DNA of 62,000 bases from Gnetum montanum (lineage: Eukaryota; Streptophyta; Gnetopsida; Gnetales; Gnetaceae): the NCBI GenBank assembly GCA_015680685.1, contig MNCI01009304.1, forward strand, positions 1-62,000, in the 5' to 3' direction. The notes under the pieces were generated by a model. That model searched no databases. It had not been told where the DNA came from and worked only from the letters and a program-made list of their open reading frames with translations. Positions 53,616 through 62,000 of this stretch are shown in pieces; the stretch's first letter is position 1; each line of letters opens with the position of its first letter. Made by a program: the position numbers and the translations under genes.

Positions 53616-56456
53616 ATTCCACCTAAAGGAAAACATGCGTAGGAAGGAGGACTATCTCAACTAAGGGATAAACATCCACAAATAGGAAGGGGCTAAGAAT
53701 AGTCCCATAAGCAAGTAGAGATCCATGCCACAAGACCTTTTCAAGAGGAGCTTGAAGTGGAATATATCAAATAGATTCCTAAAAAGGCTATTGCAACAAA
53801 ATAATCTCACTGAGATGAGGCACCTGAACCAAGACTAAACCCTAAGGTTACATTAATAGAAGCTTTCCTTAAGTAGATCGTGAACAACGAGGTCCAGAAA
53901 TTTGTACTTCAAGAATTGAACTTTAGACGTTTCTTAGAGTTTGCATCACTAGAAGTCAAAACTCAACTACAAAAATTTCCCATGTTACCCATAATTACTT
54001 CTAGTGGATAGTGGTACATGGGAGAGACATAACTATTTTAGAATAATCAGGAGGCCAATTTAATGGTAAAAATCAAGGAAATCTCAGTGTTCTACTTCGT
54101 AAAAGCTATTGCAGAGGCCCTTGGGTTACTAGAAACTAGAGCAAATCTAGCTAAAATTCCCATGTAGGTAGATCTTGACATTAAGAAAGAATTAACATAA
54201 TGGTGTTATGGAGTTGATCATATGAAGTTTGGTGCACTCACCATATTAGAGTGTACATACTTCAAAATTGTAGCCTTTTACCTCAATTCAATGATGAGGA
54301 TAAGTAAGATCACAACCTTCTCCACTCATGCATGTGTTGCTCTAAGTAGTAGATTCCCAATCAACCATCCATAACTTATCTATCTTGAGATAGAGAAGTG
54401 GTTTAAGAAAAATGAACATGGAAGAAAGACACTTCCCTTTCCATGTCTCGTTTGAAAACTATGTATGAGGGGAGGTATAACTTGTTACACAAATGACATT
54501 GTCCAATGTGCTTTGTCTACTTCTTAGGTAGAGATGATAAAGAACAAGATGCCTACTAAGATCATTTAATAAGAGAAGTAGTAAAAAACACCTCAATCAT
54601 CCACTCATGAAATAATGTCAGAGGCCTATGCTACCCTTAAACACATGCGTGAGATCCAAGAGTATCTCTTACAAGAGCAGGAGCAAAAAATGGGAATAAG
54701 TGGTGGTAATCCATCTATGTATCACCTAGTAATGAGTCACCTCAATGAAGTAGCTCAGAATATCAATCAAATGGATGGATGTAGCCTAATTTTCTTAGTT
54801 CAAAGAATGTAGCTACCCATGAGATGAAATCTTGATGCTCAAGAGGTAATAGTATCTCTCTATTAATAGTAGCAAATCCCAGAAACCTCTAGAAACATTG
54901 TTACTTTTTTGGTGCATCTAGAGTAGGATGAGGGGGTATCTATCTCAATGATGTAGCGACATGGATAGGAGACAACAATAGATATGGTTGTTGATAGAAT
55001 TTTTAAGGCATTAAATGCACTTGGGACATCTATACTAGACATTTCTACACTTAGAGATGCATAGATGTCCATAGGAATAGTTAGTAGCAGACTGAATGCA
55101 TTCTAGCATGAGTTGTTGGACTGACTAGTGGGAACTGGGTAACTAATTTTAGATGTCTTTGACCTTCTAGATACAATCACTACAATTTAGTCAAAGTTAC
55201 TAGAAGCCAGGGACAAGTGCAATATATTGGAGGGAAAACTTGAAATAGCCCAAGCACAAAACCAAAACTTGCTTGTGGAGGTTGCTAAATTAAGAGCCCA
55301 TCTTGCTGATCCCATGTTTCTCAATCCTATATTGACACATGATGAAGCTTTCAAATAGCTTTAGGATCAGCTCAAAAAGGTTGAGAATGGAAAGGATATA
55401 GTAGTATTTGATTAGTCCTTGGCCAATTCCATAATGTATAAAATCCAAAAGACCTTGGACCAAACTCGCTAAAAGAATGTGATTCTAAGCACAAAGAATG
55501 TTTATGTGCAGAAGTAGTAGATGAAAGATTTTATTCATTAACAATAGAAGCATCTAGCTAGAGTGAATAATAAATTGAGGAGATTGATAGGTGAAAATAT
55601 AAATCTCTCTATGAAGGAAGTCCAAGACCTTCACCAAAAATCTATGATAGAAGTATTTGCTTGGAAAAATGAGATTCTAAAATTTGTGAGTCAAGAATAA
55701 TTACATCAATCAAGTTGATCTACAAAAAAAATCAATGAAAAACACATCAAGATGGTGAGGGAAAAAGTCAATGAGGCCCTCTAGTAGCTCAATGAGGGAG
55801 GTGATGTCTAGTAGCCTAGCTTTGATGGGCTCAATGACTACAACAAAGCTGAGATTGACATGAAAGAGTTGTAGATTAAGGAGATGATGGAGTACATGGA
55901 GCTTGCCAATCTCCATTATGCAAATCTGGTAATGTTGATTATCAAATGGCCATGGTCCAAATTGGAGAAACAACTGGCCAATTCATACTTTTTATGCAAA
56001 GTAAATTTTAAGCATCACAAAGAGACCAAGTAGAAGCTTGAGACTACTAATGCCGAACTTGAGGTTCTCAAGGAAAAGTTCATTGATTAATGATAAATTG
56101 TTGAGAACTTGGCCAATAGAATGAATAACTACTAGGAGTTGTGCAATGCACTCAGAGTATTCGATATCGAATGTAAATAATTTGAAGCCTAGTTTATGAA
56201 TGTTAAGGCATTATTTTTGACAATGCATTGTTTCTGGGATATTCCCATTCTAGCCCACATTGGCAAAGCTGTGTGGACTATCTATGATCCCCAGAGTAAG
56301 GAGGAGAAGATGAAGGTACTATTGGACACTTTTTATCTTCCACTAGAAGTTGTAGCTACTATAGGATAACCAAAATTACCTCAACCACCATGTGCACTTG
56401 AAGTAGGAGAAGGACCTTTGAAGCCTTAGGAGGATCCACCACCTAAAACCATTTGA
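53616..56456 (+). pseudogene. ORF3 of element E (arm B)
   Basis: The frame has 947 codons from the position of the arm A start to the same terminal TGA; the start itself is ATT instead of ATG here. The six-codon difference from arm A is explained by two in-frame indels (3 and 15 bp, both longer in arm A). No frameshift is present, although many TAG/TAA codons interrupt it. Where the arms differ, one often keeps CAG or CAA; for example CAG in arm B near 54,049 against TAG in arm A near 20,508. Globular N-terminal half, charged coiled-coil-like C-terminal half and proline-rich end are all conserved. The function is unknown. Confidence 0.7.
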
Positions 56457-56687
56457 TCTTCTTCAATGTCTTCACATCATTTGAGGAATTGTATTTATTA
56501 ATTTCATCCTCGTGTTCAATTTTGTTATTCTGAGTATCCAAAATTGTGTAATTAATGAAAAGCTATACACTTTGGCATTTAGTTTTTGTTGTGTAGTTTG
56601 TATATTTGTTTTTTGTGTCAATAATACCATACCTTCCCAAATTTTATAAAGAACTCAAGGACAAGTTTTCATTTAGTCATGGGGGTA
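56457..56687 (+). other. 3' untranslated region and polypurine tract of E (arm B)
   Basis: The stretch ends TTTAGTCATGGGGGTA directly before the 3' LTR. The inner element has nearly the same sequence before its own 3' LTRs, supporting common descent. Confidence 0.7.
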
Positions 56688-57587
56688 TGGTGAAGTTTCA
56701 TGGTTTGGTCACATCAATAGGATGCCATTAAAGTGATCTAGTTGATGGGATCTCATCAACATGATCTCATTAACGTAGCGCTTGAATTGTTGACATGTAC
56801 TCATCGACTAGGCATCTTGTTTTGCTTATAAATATGCACTCATCAGTTGCATTTATTTCATAAGTTTAATAATTGTAGCAAAGCTCTAGCAATTTTTCCA
56901 CTTAAAAGTTAGAATATTTTTCTAAGTGTCCATAGTAGAAGTCAAAGAGTGTATGGATCTTTATTTGAGCAATTTTGTACTTGAGCACTGTAGTGTGTGT
57001 GATAATAAAGATGAGATTTCTAATAAACCTTGCAGCACTTTGAAATAGATCAATTATTTCCTTTATGCATTTAATATTTTAATTAATTTCCTTTAATGCT
57101 TTAAATAATTAAAGTAACTAAGTTAAGCTAGATTAATATAGATTAAATAGTGATTAATTAAGCACATAAGTACGACCACTTCGAGTATACTCTTGGTGCT
57201 TGGTAATCCTAGTAATGCTTAACGTTTAATAACCTAGTAGCACTAAATGTGTATAGGATGTGTATGACAAGTGGGAATGGATGATTATGTTAGGATTAGT
57301 TAAATGTTAATTAGTTAAAGTAAATTAGAAATTAAATATATAATTATTTATTCTTTATTCTTATGTGACTTAGAACATAAAACATAAAATGATAAAAATC
57401 ATATGACTCAATTACAATTAACCATACCTTTGTATTTCTCTTGGAAAGATAATGATTACAATGATTAGTTTGACCTCCTTGAGACCAATGTACTTAGAAG
57501 GCTATAAGTCCATGGAATTCGACTGGATCACACATGAACACTTAGTGATTCGTATGGTTGGATGTAGGGCCTACTCATCACTCACCA
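56688..57587 (+). mobile_element. 3' LTR of element E (arm B)
   Basis: A 900-bp LTR aligned with 37,406-38,332, starting TGGTGAAGTT and ending ACTCACCA. It is more diverged at its 5' end than the 5' LTR. The five bases after it are TTTGT, not the CCACC found before the 5' LTR, so no target duplication is present. Confidence 0.82.
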
Positions 57588-58886
57588 TTTGTTATCAAAG
57601 AGATTAAGTTGTCTCTTGAAGAAATTTGAAAATTTTATCATGACATAATCATAGGGAACATAAAAAATCTATAAATATAATTGATCTTAAAAAAATATAG
57701 TTATACAATTTGAGCATATGATTAGAAAAATGGCATTGCTTGATGAAATCCATGAACAAAATAAAGAAATTCTTTGAAAAGTATCAATCCTTGAAGGGAA
57801 AATTGAGGGAAAAAAGAAGACTAGTATTACTCTAAAGGATCATAAATAGATTTTGATGAAATTAGCATAACTTCAAGCCAAGGTGAACAAAAATAAAAAT
57901 GAATCTAATCTTGAATAAAGAGAGACAAAGATAGGATTTACAATAGTAGAAGCTTTGACAAAACAAGATAAAAAAAAAAGATAAAAGAAAAAAATTATTT
58001 TTTATACATATCTCAAAGACTAGGGGTGAAATACATGAAAATTTATTTAATAAGGTTGAAAAATTTATGGATGATATGCATATAACTTCTCAAAAATTGA
58101 TAAAGGTTTTAGGATTCTAGGTAAATAATGTAAAAGGCCTCAACATATAATTGTTAAGTTCATGATGTTGAAGATAGAGTACATGTTTGAAGACATCAAA
58201 CCACATGAAGTAAAGTGAAAATGGAAAAAGTACTTAGAGAAATAAGGATCTTGCTCGAAAGGAACTTGTGGAAAGGGCTATGAAAGACCTCAAGGAAAAT
58301 TTGAAAATTTTGCATGGTAAGCCTTAATAGCCAAATTTGCAACATAATTGATGGAAATTAAAAGGTAGAAATAATTGTTCATTTTCCCATCAAAAATTCC
58401 ATCTGATAGCCTTGTTTTAGCTAAATTTCTAATAATATTTTATGTGTAAAATGAAATTTGCAACATATAAGCTATAAATTTCATTTAAGCTTGTTTTTAA
58501 ACTATAAATGTCATTTAAGCTAGGTTATAAGCTATAAATGTCACTTAAGCTAGCTTATAAGTTGTAAATGTCATTTAAGTTATCTTATAAGTTGCAAAGC
58601 TTATAAACTATAATTTTCATTTAAGTTAGCTTATAAGTTGTAAATGTCATTTAAGCTACTTTATAAGTTTTAAAGCTTATAAGCCATAAATATTACTTAA
58701 CCTAGATTATAAGTTATAAATCCCATTTAAGCAAACTTAAAAGGTAGAATTTTGTTCAATGAAAACATTAAATACACTAACATTCTCAGCCTTAAAGCCA
58801 AATACACTGGCTTATAGGTTGCATATTTACATTATATACAACTTATACTCATATGAGTGTATGAAATTAGAACCAATGTAGATTGC
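57588..58886 (+). other. Unassigned block with coiled-coil-like fragments and a 30-bp repeat array
   Basis: The first 120 bases match 1165-1285 of arm A. The next 0.7 kb holds broken frames with heptad-like charged text (MALLDEIHEQNKEIL, KVSILEGKIEGKKK) and many TAA/TAG codons. Bases 58,465-58,745 form about nine diverged units of about 30 bp around 'cttataagctataaatgtcatttaag'. It may be the 5' part of H or another element. I recognise no domain. Confidence 0.5.
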
Positions 58887-60372
58887 AACCTATTTAAGTC
58901 AAATTTGCAATTGGTTTCAAGAATTTTTTGGGCAGATTAAACTTCCCATAGTAGAAACAGTGAAGTAGAGTTGTAGATTTTGTAGCCTTTCAACACCACT
59001 TTCAGTGTAGATTTTTTTTCTTATAGTTTAACAGTAGCATCATTTATCCCATAGATAGATCAGGAGACCAGTGCAGATTAAGCATGATACACAACCTACC
59101 ATCTGCTCTTTTATTTTGAAAATACTTTGTATTCTCTAATCTCTTTATCAACACTTTTTTTCTCATAATTAATACAAATTTTGTAGCCTCTTATTTTGCA
59201 TTTATTTCATGCTTACTTACTATGTTCTTATGATCTATTTTGAAGTCCTGCACATTGTAGTTTTTTATTTTTCTATTTTTGTTAAATATGCTCATTATAG
59301 ATTTTTAAGTTCCCAAGTGATCTACTAGACCATTTAGGGTGCTTCAAATTCCTTTTTTAAGGCCTATGGGATTTGTACTCAAACTATTTCACTCTAAGAA
59401 TTTTAGTTTTCCAACATTGAATTTTTTAGGTGTTATAGTTCTTAGCACTATAAGGAGGGCCTTTGCTTGAATTCTTCATCTTACACTGGCTTATTTGTTG
59501 GCATATTTGTAGTTTTGCACCTATTTCAATGTTATAAGCTACCTTATTTTCTAGCTTATTTACTATTTTTCAGCCTATTTACATGATATAAGCTAGCTTA
59601 TTTGCTAGCATATTTACTATTTTTCAGCCTATTTACACAATATAAGCTAGCTTATTTGCTAGTTTATTTACTATTTTTCAGCTTATTTGCCAACTTATCT
59701 ATAGTTCTCTACTTTTATAAGCTAGCATATTGGCTACAAATAAGCTAGCTTATTTCCTAGTTTATTTGTAGGTTTTTGCCTCTTATGTCAAATAAACTAG
59801 CTTATTTAAAGCTAATGTATTTCAACCAAACAAGCTAGTTTAATTGAACTTAACATGTTTACCCTCAAACAAGCTAGCTTATTTTAAGCCAACCTATTTC
59901 AACTAAACAAGCTAGCTTATTTTAAGCTAGCCTATTTCAACCAAATAAGCTAGCTTAATTGAAGTTAACTTGTTTGGCCTCAAACAAGCTAGCTTATCTA
60001 AAGCATGCCTATTTCACACACATTATCAAAATACTAAAAAATTATATTTTTCCGATTACAGTTGCAACTTATATGCTGAGGCCATTGCAGTTGCAACTTA
60101 TACACTACAACCTCACATGTTACAATCCATTTACACTACAAGTTAAATACGCTGTAGCTAAATATGTTGTGATCTTTTTATGCTATAACTTCTTACATTG
60201 TAGTTCTGTGCCACATGATTTAATTTAATTTAATTTAAATTTTTTTATTAAAATTAAATTTTAAAAATTTAAAATTAAAATAAAATAAAACTTTTATCAA
60301 CCTACCTAATTAATTTTTTTTACACATTTTATGTCTTTTACGTCAACCATTCTACTACACAACATCGTTTCC
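58887..60372 (+). repeat. H-element leader with AAGCTAGCTT array (arm B, right copy)
   Basis: Same orientation as the arm A copies. The palindrome array spans about 59,484-60,005 and is the longest of the four. No gene is seen in it. Confidence 0.8.
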
Positions 60373-61545
60373 ATGGCCTTGAAACAAGAATTTGCTCACG
60401 TATATGACCCCAAGGACCCAACAATAGTGGAGCATTGGGAATTCCTCAATAGTTAGGACTTAGTTTATTACATGTAAACATTGATAAACCATACTATAAA
60501 TTTATATGTGAAAAAATCCAAGTAGGTTTGCACATCCCACACAAAGAGTTTAACTCTAAGAATCACTATGAATTGACCTATAAGGATGGGAAGGAATACA
60601 TCCCTTTACCATATGACCACATAGAATTATCTAAATTTTACATGTGCTTGTTAGCATAGTTAGCAAGTGTGGATGAGGATGATGACATTAGTAAAAAGAC
60701 TAGTTTAGAATCATGCTTAGCGAAGCAAGATGAGTTCGAACCTAAATACAAGCTAGATACATTCATAGGAGACATTTTCCAATGATCTATCTTAAAAGTT
60801 ACCATGTTCACCTCTATGCTCTCCTTTTTAGTATTCAATTGAACTCCCCATGTGAGCTCCATAAGCTCAAGTTTTCAACCTACCTCATTATTCACCTCAC
60901 TATTCACACTTGCACCCTTTGCTACTATGCCTCAACCTCCACTAGTAATTCCCTACATGCCCCAACCTTTCACAATGATGGTTGGTCCTTTCCATAAAAT
61001 ACAAATTCCATGTGTATCACATAACGTATTTGTTTCCAATAATCCCTTTATTTCTGAAGCCCAATGCAAACCTCATTCTCCATGTTTAATCCTCCCATAG
61101 TGGTAGTTACAAAACCTCTTCCATCTGTACCGTTGCATATTTCACAATCACAAGCCATCCAACGATAATAAGTGCAACCCTTAGAGCTCTACAAGGTCTA
61201 GATCATGCTTTCCAACTAATCTAAGACCTTTCTAAGAAGCCACAAAATATTTAGGCTTCTACAACATAAATGGTAAATGTTATGGATTTCTACTAGGATG
61301 ATCTTATTAGCTCTACCATTCCTGAAAAAACCTTACCTATGAGCATGTCTATTCCAAACTTCATCAAATATAATGGTGAAGGAGATCCTAATGCATACCT
61401 TGTTACCTTCTAGTTTAAATACCTCCTGTTCCAAGTATGGCCTTATACAATGCTACATTTTTCCTATGTCCTTGAAAGGAAAGGCCCTAAACTGGTATCA
61501 AACCTTACCTAGTGGTTCTATCTCGTCCCTTGAAGATTTGATAAT
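60373..61545 (+). pseudogene. H-element gag remnant (arm B, right copy)
   Basis: Starts MALKQEFAHVYDPKDPTIVE at 60,373. Acidic, proline-rich and gag-core segments follow in shifting frames (FPMSLKGKALNWYQTLPSG near 61,470-61,525). It is cut at 61,545 by the M LTR, the same position as in arm A (25,575). Confidence 0.7.
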
Positions 61546-62000
61546 TGTGACATTCCTTGCCTAGATGTCATTAAAACACAATTGTTCATTGATTAATTCA
61601 TTGCATTTGTGAGCATTATAATAGAAATGCCATGAAATAACTTGATAAATAAATAACTTGGTAAATTACCGGTGCACTGAATTTAATAAGAAGGAAAAAA
61701 ACAAAGGAAAATTTTATTAATGAGAGTGGTACATTGTAACACCCTCTAGGTTATCTTCCCATGTCACTTAGAGGTAATCTGGCATTGCCACCATGGTTAG
61801 GATTTCTAGCCAAAGGGGTGATCAATCCCTTCTTATCCTACTTCACTTGGCTCCTATCACCTACCAATCTAGGCTTCACGACATGGAAAAAAACAAAGGA
61901 AAATTTTATTAATGAGAGTGGTACACTGTAACATCATCTAGGTTATCTCCTAAGATTGGATCTACCCAAGTTAGAGCTAAATGACAATTAAGTCCATATA
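61546..62000 (-). mobile_element. Element M, rearranged copy at the window end (arm B)
   Basis: The LTR of M is recognisable from 61,546 to about 61,882. Bases 61,883-61,951 then repeat the LTR's own 61,692-61,760, and 61,952 onward matches M's integrase region at 26,826 of arm A. About 0.89 kb corresponding to 25,939-26,825 (rest of the LTR, polypurine tract, chromodomain end) is therefore missing. M continues beyond the window. Confidence 0.75.

Noticed and set aside
1-62000. tRNA, rRNA or organelle-derived genes
   Set aside because: None recognised on either strand. The only tRNA-related sequences are the 18-base retroelement primer sites.

Overview
The window looks like a repeat-dominated stretch of a large plant nuclear genome. 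I lean towards a gymnosperm-type genome, but nothing in the sequence fixes the species. It is AT-rich, has a single clear host gene, and is otherwise built of old, nested LTR retrotransposons. Their reading frames are broken mostly by TAG/TAA codons at positions where a sister copy keeps CAG/CAA. There are no bacterial, plastid or mitochondrial genes.

Layout. Two long arms are copies of one another: arm A (1 to about 26,885) and arm B (33,974 to the window end). Both share the same nested insertions at the same sites, so this is a segmental duplication and not two independent sets of insertions. Between them lies a short, more GC-rich island (about 30,060-33,973). It holds an intact single-exon gene for a secreted glycine-rich wall-type protein (31,029-31,871) and weak traces of a second gene on the minus strand.

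Each arm contains the following. (i) An old element called H here has a leader full of the palindrome AAGCTAGCTT and a broken gag. (ii) Element E is a Ty3/gypsy element of Athila/Tat-like type. It has LTRs, a tRNA-Asp-type primer site, gag, protease, RT-RNase H and integrase, then about 2 kb of non-coding DNA, then a long extra ORF of about 950 codons (ORF3). (iii) Inside E, between gag and protease, sits a 6.05-6.07 kb gag-only relative ('inner element') with 0.92-0.98 kb LTRs, a visible 5-bp target duplication, gag, no pol, and a short ORF2 whose start resembles the start of ORF3. (iv) A second H copy follows. (v) A minus-strand chromovirus, M, is inserted in the gag of that H copy.

How the parts relate. 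E and the inner element share LTR ends, primer site, polypurine tract, a conserved non-coding motif and the same acceptor-plus-ATG arrangement ahead of the 3' ORF. The inner element therefore looks like a parasite of an E-type element. The most unusual object is ORF3. Both copies keep its frame over 2.84-2.86 kb, differing only by a 3-bp and a 15-bp indel despite many stop codons. It is preceded by a TATA-like region and a candidate 289-bp intron of equal length in both arms. Arm B also carries a clean inversion-plus-deletion with 5-bp microhomology at each junction.
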